Source: Pseudanabaena sp. BC1403
Lineage (GTDB): Bacteria > Cyanobacteriota > Cyanobacteriia > Pseudanabaenales > Pseudanabaenaceae
DNA length: 64,000 nucleotides
Assembly (NCBI RefSeq): GCF_002914585.1
Contig: NZ_PDDM01000002.1
Span: 186,001 to 250,000, forward strand
Direction of reading: 5' to 3'
A model generated the notes under the pieces. The model did not search any database. It worked only from the letters and a program-made list of their open reading frames with translations, and was not told the DNA's origin. Position 1 is the stretch's first letter; every line of letters starts with the position of its first letter. This document shows positions 55,614 to 63,470 of this stretch, one piece after another. Position numbers and translations under genes: made by a program.

Positions 55614-57681
55614 GATTCACCTCCAAGACTTCGGTATATTCATAATCATAGGCACTCTTTCGCACTAATGGATAGCTCTTGCCATAGAGAACGATGTCAT
55701 CGGTTTGGGTGTCAGGCTTATTAGAGTTGAATACAAACACATATTCTTTACCCACTCGAGGAGTCATTTCCTCGGCAACCTCCACCCGCCATTGGGTTTT
55801 AGAAACCATCACCACAAGCTGATTTGCTAACTGGGGAATCAATCTTGCCACCTGCCGACGGTAAATTTCATCCAGACTCCCAAAGGGCGAATCCATTACC
55901 ATCGGGAAAGTACTGCTATCTGGCCCCATCACCAAACCAGACTTGCTCCATTCCCTCACGCGATCGATGATGCTACCGATAAAAGACAAACTGAGGATCT
56001 GATTCTCTCCTGTCGATGCACCCGACTGAACTTCTTGACCAGCTACAGTTTCTACTAAGCTCAATTCATACTTTTCACTTAGTCTTGGCGTTTGCGCTTT
56101 GAACGAGATCTGGCTAAAGATTTCACAGATCCGAGTTTCCAATTGCTTGCGGAATAGCTCATTGCGATTAGTCTTTAACTCACTCAGAAGATCGATCGCC
56201 TGTTGCGCCGCATCAATACGCTTTTGGGCAAGCTTTTGCTTACCTTCATTTTGCTTACTGCTCTTAATTTGCTTCTGAAGATTTTCAATTTGCCCTTGAT
56301 AATCAGTCCATTTTTGGAGCTTCTTACCCTTCTCTAAAGTTAAGTCCTCAACCTTGTGATCGATCTCATCAAGGCGGGTTTGCATTAGCCGAATATCCTC
56401 AATGGGACTCTTGCGTAACTGTTCGCTGATTGTTTCCAACTCTAACTCAAGACGAGAGATTGCTGTTTTGAGTTGATTGATACTCAATTGTTTGGTATCA
56501 ATACCTTGCCAAAAATCCGTAGCCTGTTTCTCTACCTCATCGACAAAACCTTCCAGTTTCAAGGTTGCAGTTTCCACATCTGCTAAACCTGCTTTCTCTA
56601 GCCAAGCACTGACCTGCTCATAGTTAGGAGAACCATCATGTAAGTCTGCTCCACAGATGCATTTACGCCGTTCTAATAGGTCTAACACAAACGTCTGTTT
56701 AATATCCGCAGGTAGTTCGCCGCGTTCATGCAAACCACTAACCATTTCTCGAAAATCAGCGATCGCACCCGTCAGAAATACACTATAGCCCTTGGTAGAA
56801 ATATCTGTCTTTAGTTGGTTCTTTAAACCTCGCAAATTACTGCGATTTTCCCGTTCTTGTTGTTCAAGAGCCTCACGTCGCTTTTGGATTTCATCAATAC
56901 CACCCAATTCTGTCAATCGTTGATTGCAAGATATCTTTAGTTGGTTTTGTGCTTCTAGTTCCTGTTCGATTTCCTTGATTCTTACTTCAAATTCAGTGCT
57001 ATTACTCTCTAGATTCTGCTTTTGCGAAATCAGGGTTTTAGTTTGAGCATCGCCAATACTTTTGAGTTCATCCTCAAGGGACTTTCTAGCTTCTTTAAGA
57101 TGTTTAATCGCATTGTCCAAAACCTGCACACCCAAAAGCTTTTTTGTTGCTTCAGCAATCTCATAGCGATTGTCCGATCGCACAATCTGCTCAATTCGCT
57201 CACCATCAAAAAAGAAGTACTGATGCAAGCTCTTAGGTAAAATGCCATTAATTACAGCTTCAGGATGATTTTGAGTCACCCAACGTCCATCATCCCCCGC
57301 CACTTGCAAAAACAACTCACTTTTGTTGTATTGAATGTTTTTCTCGCCATTATTAGCAAGCTGATAGGCGCGGGTTAACCGCCGCACCCGATAGCGCTTA
57401 GCATCATGCTCAAATAAAACTTCTGCCCAGCATTCCACAGGCTGATTTAATTGGGATTCAGCGATCGCCTGACGATTGACGAGCTGCTCAGAGTCACCAA
57501 AAGCCGAGGTAAATTTTTCGTATAGCACCCATGTAAAAGCATTTAGCAGAGATGTCTTGCCAGTGCCATTATTGCCATGCATGATCGTAATATTGCGATC
57601 GTCCAGTCTGGCTAAAACGATTTCAGGCGTTTGCTGATAAAAACAACGAAAATTAAAAAGCTTGATTGAGATTAGCTTCAT
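55606..57681 (-). CDS. SMC/Rad50-like ATPase, DndD paralogue
   Basis: A 691-residue AAA/SMC-type ATPase distinct from dndD but of the same design. Walker A is GNNGTGKTSLLNAF (about residues 36-43), followed by FFFDGERIEQIV. A long coiled coil is interrupted near residue 345 by RRKCICGADLHDG, a hook-like Cys pair. Signature GENQILSLSFI and Walker B/D-loop MVMDSPFGSLDE follow. The ATG overlaps the stop of the 57-residue gene (ATGA). Lying between the PLD helicase and a Uma2 gene, it is probably the motor of a phosphorothioation-linked restriction module. Confidence 0.85.
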   Translation of the reverse strand: MKLISIKLFNFRCFYQQTPEIVLARLDDRNITIMHGNNGTGKTSLLNAFTWVLYEKFTSAFGDSEQLVNRQAIAESQLNQPVECWAEVLFEHDAKRYRVRRLTRAYQLANNGEKNIQYNKSELFLQVAGDDGRWVTQNHPEAVINGILPKSLHQYFFFDGERIEQIVRSDNRYEIAEATKKLLGVQVLDNAIKHLKEARKSLEDELKSIGDAQTKTLISQKQNLESNSTEFEVRIKEIEQELEAQNQLKISCNQRLTELGGIDEIQKRREALEQQERENRSNLRGLKNQLKTDISTKGYSVFLTGAIADFREMVSGLHERGELPADIKQTFVLDLLERRKCICGADLHDGSPNYEQVSAWLEKAGLADVETATLKLEGFVDEVEKQATDFWQGIDTKQLSINQLKTAISRLELELETISEQLRKSPIEDIRLMQTRLDEIDHKVEDLTLEKGKKLQKWTDYQGQIENLQKQIKSSKQNEGKQKLAQKRIDAAQQAIDLLSELKTNRNELFRKQLETRICEIFSQISFKAQTPRLSEKYELSLVETVAGQEVQSGASTGENQILSLSFIGSIIDRVREWSKSGLVMGPDSSTFPMVMDSPFGSLDEIYRRQVARLIPQLANQLVVMVSKTQWRVEVAEEMTPRVGKEYVFVFNSNKPDTQTDDIVLYGKSYPLVRKSAYDYEYTEVLEVNHG

Positions 57682-57851
57682 TGCACAGCTTCCTTAACAA
57701 TTTTGAGAATATCTTCATTAATCCGCCCCAATTCATTTTTGTCGAGCCGATCCTTTTCGATCTTTAGGACATTACGAATAATTTGTTGAACTTCTGGTGG
57801 AGCTTTTTCAATTGGCTCATGAAGACTACTTAGGCTTTGAACTTTACTCAT
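57678..57851 (-). CDS. Small 57-residue protein in the putative restriction module
   Basis: A short gene starting with ATG at 57851 and ending TGA in the ATGA overlap with the SMC-like ATPase. The protein begins MSKVQSLSSLHEPIEKAPPE and continues VQQIIRNVLKIEKDRLDKNE to end KIVKEAVQ. It is mostly helical and charged. The coupled stop-start and the 66-bp gap after the helicase make it a real gene. No family is recognised; it may be an adaptor or co-factor of the ATPase. Confidence 0.72.
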   Translation of the reverse strand: MSKVQSLSSLHEPIEKAPPEVQQIIRNVLKIEKDRLDKNELGRINEDILKIVKEAVQ

Positions 57852-57917
57852 TTCCAAATACTCATACGTTTATCGATTTTATCTCAAAAATCTCTCAGAT
57901 CCCCGACTTTTTCTTGC

Positions 57918-60035
57918 TTATAAATCCATCAACCCATAGCGTTGTTGTAAATCCAATAACTTTAGTCTAGCTTCGCCGCCGTTATCTGCTAAATTCGCAA
58001 ACTCGACAAAGCGTTGCAATTCCTTTTTGAGTAGATTACGTTCAACGTCGATTGTCTCTCTCCCTAAATCAGGCGGTAACACAATCATGTCAAACAAAGT
58101 TGCGCGTTTTTTATGAGGGTGTGCCCGCAAAATCCTCCCTCGACGCTGAATAAATTGACGCGGATTGCTACTACTTGCCAACATAATCGCCGTTTGAATT
58201 GCGGGAATATCCACACCTTCATCTAAGCAACGAATTGCCACCAGTCCCTGTAATTCACCAGATTCAAATAAAAGTCGTAAATTCTCGCGGTCTTCTAAAG
58301 ATGTCTCAGCAGTATATGTATTAACCCGATATCCCAATTCAGATCCCATCAACTGTGCCACCGCATCCAACTGCCTCGTACTTTCTTCAGTAACTTGACC
58401 CTCAACCGAGCCATCACCACAATAAATCAATGTATGTGATGTATCTAGACGTTGCTGCATCAATTCTCGTAAAGCCACCAACTTATTCGCCGCCGAACCC
58501 AATAGCCTAGCCCTTTGCATCAATAAAGCAGCTACCATCTCGTTATCATCACGATCGCCATCAAAAGCGATCGCCCTGCCAATCTTCTTGGTTAAATCAG
58601 CATATTTCTCAGTCTCCGATTCCGTCAGTTCTACCAAAATCGGATAGTAGAGATAATGCACGAGCGCTCCTGCTTTGATGGCATCCGCCAGCGTAAATTC
58701 TGGCTGAATGACGGCACCAAAATACGCAAATATGGCTTCTGTTCCATCCTCATCAAAATAGCGTTCTGGAGTTGCCGATAAAGCTAACCTTAGTCCCACA
58801 TTACGCGGCAAACTCTCCACTAAACGTTTTGCACCTAAGTTATGAGCCTCATCACCAACAATTAAAGTTTTCCCAGGAAAATATCGCAACTGTGACTGTA
58901 ATCCCTGACCAATCAATGTCGCATTTGTAGTGATTATGGTCAAAAATTTCTGATTGCCCGATCGCACGTTATAAAGTTGGTTGGATAAACGATCTTGCCA
59001 GTTATGAACATCTTCAAAAGCTAGGATTGGCTCCAGCCCAAACTTTTGACATTCCCTTGACCATTGAATTACCAGATGTCGATAAGGACAAACAATCAGT
59101 AAAACCTGCAACCCAATCTTTTGATAAAGTTCCGTCGAGATCGCTAGCGCCGTAATCGTCTTCCCGCTTCCCGTTGCCATTTTCAACGTGCCGCGCCCAT
59201 TATTTTTAAACCAATTAGCGATCGCCAGTTCTTGATAATCTCGCAGTTCTAAATTAGTGGGCAGTATTGGCACACCATGATCAGGTTTAATTCCAATCGG
59301 CATATAGTCTTTTCCCTGCTCTGACACAACAGAAATTTTTTTGGCGATTTCATCAATAGGGAATTTGTCATGACGTAAACGTAACAGCGATCGCTTAGCA
59401 GCTTCAGGGAAATCGAAGATTTCTAACATTGGTGTTTCATTTTCCCATAATCGCCGAAAGTTCTCTGCTTTGCTCAATGTGCGCTCTCTAACTCCCTTAT
59501 CCCAAGAACAGAACACATCAATACATTCAAAGTTATCAAGCAATGCGCTAGCACTCTCATTAGCCGAACCTGTAAAAGCAACAATATTTCCTGCATCGTC
59601 CTCAAATATTCCTAACTTTTCATGATAGATACCTCTATTACGAATATCTTTTCGCACTGCCAACTTTATTTCTAATAGATTATGACTCAATAACCAAGCT
59701 AGACAGGCAAGACGATCTTGGATTACCTCTTCAAATTCTTGATCTATCTCTCTGAGCAGGCTTTGCGTGATGACATCTTCTCTTTGTTTAAGCCCTAAAG
59801 CGATCGCTTCCGCATCTTCGACAGATAAACATGGCGAAGCAATTAGACGCATTCTGCCACCCGATTGAATTAGTGAAATTAGTCCCTTAGCAACTGATGC
59901 CATGGATGTACTTGAAAAAAATCCTACGGCTCGACTATAGAGCATAGAATTTTTTAAACAAGGAATGTAAAAATCCTGCACCAAATCGCAGCGATCGCTA
60001 CGGTAATCACTTTGAAGATTTAGATCATTTAGCAC
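57918..60035 (-). CDS. PLD-domain/SF2 helicase, putative phosphorothioation system restriction enzyme
   Basis: A 705-residue fusion of an N-terminal phospholipase-D-type nuclease (HEKLGIF about residue 138, FTGSANES about 155) and a superfamily 2 helicase. Helicase motifs are MATGSGKTITALA (I), VGDEAHNLGAKR (II), LALSATPERYF (III), VAIRCLDEGVDIPA (V) and QRRGRILRAHPHKKR (VI). The architecture and locus match the family annotated as DNA phosphorothioation system restriction enzyme. The start is GTG (60035), 30 bp downstream of the permease gene on the same strand, so read-through is possible. It is the first gene of the module. Confidence 0.85.
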   Translation of the reverse strand: MLNDLNLQSDYRSDRCDLVQDFYIPCLKNSMLYSRAVGFFSSTSMASVAKGLISLIQSGGRMRLIASPCLSVEDAEAIALGLKQREDVITQSLLREIDQEFEEVIQDRLACLAWLLSHNLLEIKLAVRKDIRNRGIYHEKLGIFEDDAGNIVAFTGSANESASALLDNFECIDVFCSWDKGVRERTLSKAENFRRLWENETPMLEIFDFPEAAKRSLLRLRHDKFPIDEIAKKISVVSEQGKDYMPIGIKPDHGVPILPTNLELRDYQELAIANWFKNNGRGTLKMATGSGKTITALAISTELYQKIGLQVLLIVCPYRHLVIQWSRECQKFGLEPILAFEDVHNWQDRLSNQLYNVRSGNQKFLTIITTNATLIGQGLQSQLRYFPGKTLIVGDEAHNLGAKRLVESLPRNVGLRLALSATPERYFDEDGTEAIFAYFGAVIQPEFTLADAIKAGALVHYLYYPILVELTESETEKYADLTKKIGRAIAFDGDRDDNEMVAALLMQRARLLGSAANKLVALRELMQQRLDTSHTLIYCGDGSVEGQVTEESTRQLDAVAQLMGSELGYRVNTYTAETSLEDRENLRLLFESGELQGLVAIRCLDEGVDIPAIQTAIMLASSSNPRQFIQRRGRILRAHPHKKRATLFDMIVLPPDLGRETIDVERNLLKKELQRFVEFANLADNGGEARLKLLDLQQRYGLMDL

Positions 60036-60065
60036 AAATTTTTAAGTCTTAAGTGACGGGTTAGC

Positions 60066-61094
60066 TTACTCCATGTCATCAAGCTTGATGCGTGGATCGA
60101 CGGCTTTTAGTAATAAGTCTCCAATAAGATTGCCAACGACTAGCATCAAAGTCCCTAACATCAGCCCAGCCATTACCAGATTAGTATCTTTTTCTTTAGT
60201 TGCATCTAGTAAAAGCTTTCCTAATCCTGGCCAGCTAAAAAAGAATTCAGTAATAAATGCACCACCTAGTAGTCCCCCAAATTCAAATCCTAATAAAGTA
60301 AGCAAAGGATTGATCGCATTACGCAGTGCATGGACATAGATCACTTTATTCTCAGGCAATCCTTTGGCACGGGCAGTTTTGATGTAGTCTTGACGCAACA
60401 CATCCAGCAAACTACCGCGCATAATTCTTTGCAAGCCTGCAAAGCTAACCACCGTCAAAGTCAAGATTGGCAAGATCATATGGTGGGAAATATCGAGGAA
60501 CTTCCCAAAAGGTGATAGTTCCGCAAAATCAATACTAGTCATCCCTCCCACTGGAAACCAGCCTGTATTTTGCGCCAACATCAGTAAGAGGATTGCTAAT
60601 ACAAAGCTAGGAAACCCTTGCGTTGCATAGCTTACTATTTGGATCAGGCGATCGCTCCAAGTATTTTGTTTAACGGCGCTGTAAATGCCGAGAGGAATTG
60701 CTAGCAGCCAAGTTGTTAGCAGGGATACAATAGACATTAGTAGAGTATTTCCTGCCCGTTCAACAATTAGCGGCGTAACAGGCGCTAAACCTTGACAACG
60801 CACTCCTAAATCACCACCTAACGTATTCTGTAACCACAAAAGATACTGGATTGCTTCAGGCTTATCGTAGTTCAGTTGTTTTTCCAACTGTTCAATCGTC
60901 TTTTTAGGTGTATTGGGGTTGTCCCGTAGAGCTGAGAAGCAATTACCAGGGGACTTAGTAATGGCAAAAAAACTTAAAATTGACACGCCCAAAACGACAA
61001 TAACTGCTTGTCCGAGTCGCTTTACCACAAAACCTGTCGTGTCATTTATGATAAAACGCCAGAAAGAGCGATTTCCTTGGTTTGCAGTTGTCAT
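60066..61094 (-). CDS. ABC transporter permease, DppB/OppB type
   Basis: A 342-residue inner-membrane permease of a peptide/nickel-type ABC importer. An N-terminal helix (FVVKRLGQAVIVVLGVSILSF) precedes a soluble loop and five further helices. The EAA-like coupling loop is DYIKTARAKGLPENKVIYVHALRNA, and the end DPRIKLDD is typical. The partner permease, ATPase and binding protein are not adjacent, as is common in cyanobacteria. It is upstream of the helicase gene on the same strand. Confidence 0.92.
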   Translation of the reverse strand: MTTANQGNRSFWRFIINDTTGFVVKRLGQAVIVVLGVSILSFFAITKSPGNCFSALRDNPNTPKKTIEQLEKQLNYDKPEAIQYLLWLQNTLGGDLGVRCQGLAPVTPLIVERAGNTLLMSIVSLLTTWLLAIPLGIYSAVKQNTWSDRLIQIVSYATQGFPSFVLAILLLMLAQNTGWFPVGGMTSIDFAELSPFGKFLDISHHMILPILTLTVVSFAGLQRIMRGSLLDVLRQDYIKTARAKGLPENKVIYVHALRNAINPLLTLLGFEFGGLLGGAFITEFFFSWPGLGKLLLDATKEKDTNLVMAGLMLGTLMLVVGNLIGDLLLKAVDPRIKLDDME

Positions 61095-61210
61095 AGCTCA
61101 AAGTTGCTTAGTCAATTGGGGTCACTTACTATTCAGTAATAGTAATCTAAATTTGTGTGAAAGCGCTTAGCTGCTTTAAATGTTTAGGGGAACTAGAGCT
61201 CACTTATTCA

Positions 61211-61267
61211 AAATCGAGACAAAAATAATGGCGGAGCAAAGTGCCGCCATTATTTTTGTCTCGATTT
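61211..61267. repeat. Long hairpin in a divergent intergenic region
   Basis: Outer arms AAATCGAGACAAAAATAATGG pair perfectly, with mismatches near the top (GGCGGAGCAAAGTGCCGCC). It lies between the divergent permease and era genes, so a terminator role is not expected. Confidence 0.75.
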
Positions 61268-61301
61268 ATCCAAACTAATTCAAGTAATGAGTGCATACTC
61301 A

Positions 61302-61431
61302 CAGTAATTCTCATTATAAAAATCGGTTTTTTGAAAGCCCGCTGTAGGTGGGCTTTCAAAAAACCGATTTTGGTGTTTCCAGCGTGAAGGCGCTGGAAAC
61401 ACTAAAATCGGTTTCATAATGAGAATTACTG
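61302..61431. mobile_element. MITE-like element, complete, perfect 16-bp TIRs and 9-bp target duplication
   Basis: The ends CAGTAATTCTCATTAT (61302-61317) and ATAATGAGAATTACTG (61416-61431) are perfect inverted repeats. Inside are two hairpins sharing an arm (AATCGGTTTT / AAAACCGATT / AATCGGTTT, order A-A'-A). GCATACTCA flanks it directly on both sides (61293-61301 and 61432-61440). It is 130 bp with no coding capacity. The perfect duplication suggests a recent insertion, about 75 bp upstream of era. Confidence 0.88.
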
Positions 61432-61504
61432 GCATACTCATTGGCAAAAACCTATAGCTACCATCATCACTTAAAATGTTTTAATACAACGATCGCAAAT
61501 AATC

Positions 61505-62413
61505 ATGATTCCAGAGTCGGGCGAAGGTTTTAAATCGGGTTTTGTAGCATTAGTTGGACGGCCAAATGTTGGTAAGTCCACCTTGCTCAATGCCCTCATT
61601 GGTCAAAAAATTGCGATAACTTCGCCCGTTGCCCAAACTACGCGCAATCGTTTACGGGGAATCTTGACATTGCCTGAAGCCCAAATCGTCCTTGTGGATA
61701 CCCCTGGGATTCATAAACCACACCATTTACTCGGACAAACGATTGTCAGAAATGCGATCGGGGCAATCTCTTCAGTCGATATGACTGTTTTGCTAGTTGA
61801 TGGTAGCGATCGCATGGGAACGGGCGATCGCTTTGTTGCTGAGACTATCTTACAGAGCAAGGTTCCTACGATTTTGGGAATCAATAAAATTGATATTCTT
61901 GGTGACGATTCGGGGGATACTTTTACTGGTTATGAGAGCTTCGCCTTAGAGCATGGTTGGCAAGTCGCTAAGTTTTCATCAATTACGGGTGAAGGATTAG
62001 AAGCTTTGCAAGCGATGATGTGCGATCGCTTGCCTCTTGGCCCCTATTACTATCCGCCAGACCTAGTCACCGATCAGCCTGAGCGCTTCATTATGGGCGA
62101 GCTAATTCGCGAACAAATTCTCTTGCTTACGCGCGAAGAAATTCCGCATTCCGTTGCAATTAGTATCGATCAGGTAGATGAGCAGCCTAAAATTACTAGG
62201 GTAATGGCGACAATTCATGTGGAACGAGATTCGCAAAAGGGGATTTTGATTGGTAAGAAAGGACAAATGCTGAAGGAGATTGGCACGCAGGCAAGATTAC
62301 AAATGCAGAAGATGATTATGGGTTCTGTTCATTTGGAAATGTTTGTAAAAGTCCAACCCAAATGGAGATCGTCTCGGTTTCAATTATCTGATCTTGGTTA
62401 TCGCGTAGAATAA
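61505..62413 (+). CDS. era: GTPase Era
   Basis: A 302-residue GTPase that binds 16S rRNA near its 3' end during 30S assembly. G1 GRPNVGKS (18-25), G2 TTRNRLRG, G3 DTPGIH, G4 NKID and a SAK-like SSITGEG are in order. The C-terminal KH domain has GILIGKKGQMLKEIG and ends VKVQPKWRSS. The length is normal. A MITE lies just upstream and may alter its promoter. Confidence 0.96.
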   Translation: MIPESGEGFKSGFVALVGRPNVGKSTLLNALIGQKIAITSPVAQTTRNRLRGILTLPEAQIVLVDTPGIHKPHHLLGQTIVRNAIGAISSVDMTVLLVDGSDRMGTGDRFVAETILQSKVPTILGINKIDILGDDSGDTFTGYESFALEHGWQVAKFSSITGEGLEALQAMMCDRLPLGPYYYPPDLVTDQPERFIMGELIREQILLLTREEIPHSVAISIDQVDEQPKITRVMATIHVERDSQKGILIGKKGQMLKEIGTQARLQMQKMIMGSVHLEMFVKVQPKWRSSRFQLSDLGYRVE

Positions 62414-62447
62414 AGAGTTGAAAGTGCAACGTACTTCCAACTCTTTA
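62411..62447. terminator. Convergent terminator hairpin
   Basis: Arms TAAAGAGTTG and CAACTCTTTA with an inner AAGT/ACTT pairing. It overlaps both stop codons of era and the EcfT-like gene, so it serves both strands. Confidence 0.7.
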
Positions 62448-63368
62448 TAATTCATTTCCGTACCAAATTCTTAATCCCCACATTGTAACTAAGAGAATTA
62501 GCAAGATAATATCGCGAGGTAAAAATTTGAGAGGATTCCAAACTACAATGTGAGTATTAGGAGTAGTAAAGCCGCGTACTTGCATGGCACTGGCAGTCTG
62601 TTCGGCTCTGATAAACAGATTGTCAATTAATCTCTCTGCAAGGATTAGCCAAATTTGGGTGGTGCGTTTAAAACCTAGTCTTTTCCAATTAATCGAACGT
62701 GTTCGCATTGCCCTGCCAAGATTCTGTACTTCTTCTAAAACTAAAGGGACAAAACGCAGTGCAAGGGTTAGAGTAAGGACAATTTCGACAACAGGAACTT
62801 TGAGTGATTTTAATGGAGCCAAAATTGAGGCTAAGGCGGCGGTAATTTCTTCGGGAGCCGTAACTAACAAAAATAGAGTTGGTGCATAGAGATAGGTGAA
62901 GATCAATGTACAAACGCGCACACCCAAATCCAGAGATCTGCGAGTTATGGTGATGCTACCAGCTTTCCAAACTACATAACTATAGGGAGTTGGTTGAGGT
63001 AGTTTGATCGTTAGCGGTGATGCGCTCAGAGCTTTTTCAGCCGTGACATTTACTTCAGGGATCGGGCGACGCGGCTGGACATTGGCATTAAACCCATCTG
63101 GGGAAAAAGTGGCGATCGCAAAAGTCATAAAGGCGAGCAATAGCAAAATCCCCATTTGTTGCTTCCAAACACGCATCGGAATTTGTGATGCGAGGGTCAG
63201 GATGATTAGTAAAACCGCGATCGCAACGCGCCAAGGCTCATTAGCTTGAATCGGTGACAGTAAAAATGTGAGTAGTCCAAACAGTTTGATGCGTGGATCG
63301 AGTCGATGGAGCCATGTAATCGGCTGTTCGAGGTAAAGTCCGATGGGAAGCGATCGCAGTATATCCAC
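62445..63368 (-). CDS. Energy-coupling factor transporter transmembrane protein (EcfT/CbiQ-like)
   Basis: A 307-residue membrane protein. N-terminal PITWLHRLDPRIKL is the family opening; several transmembrane helices follow, with a soluble insert at about residues 95-135. The coupling motifs AMRTRSINW and ASAMQVRGF (Ala-Arg-Gly type) contact the ATPases. A close homologue is conserved across cyanobacteria. The substrate component is not here, so the vitamin or metal transported is unknown. Confidence 0.88.
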   Translation of the reverse strand: MDILRSLPIGLYLEQPITWLHRLDPRIKLFGLLTFLLSPIQANEPWRVAIAVLLIILTLASQIPMRVWKQQMGILLLLAFMTFAIATFSPDGFNANVQPRRPIPEVNVTAEKALSASPLTIKLPQPTPYSYVVWKAGSITITRRSLDLGVRVCTLIFTYLYAPTLFLLVTAPEEITAALASILAPLKSLKVPVVEIVLTLTLALRFVPLVLEEVQNLGRAMRTRSINWKRLGFKRTTQIWLILAERLIDNLFIRAEQTASAMQVRGFTTPNTHIVVWNPLKFLPRDIILLILLVTMWGLRIWYGNEL

Positions 63369-63431
63369 TATGTTCTGATATTTTTCGGGAATTTCATTCT
63401 GGCAATTTACAATATAGCAAAGATTAAACCC

Positions 63432-63470
63432 AGAAAAGAGAGGTGGCGCGAAGCGCCGCCTCTCTTTTCT
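63432..63470. terminator. Hairpin directly after the FdhF/YdeP-like stop
   Basis: Arms AGAAAAGAGAGG and CCTCTCTTTTCT with a GGCGC-GAA-GCGCC apex (one mismatch). It begins at the base next to the stop codon and is co-directional with the next gene, so it is a likely terminator. Confidence 0.75.

Noticed and set aside
55606-57681. Calling the second SMC-like ATPase dndD
   Set aside because: The gene at 46891-48882 is coupled to dndC and dndE and is the true dndD; this one differs in its hook region and its neighbours.
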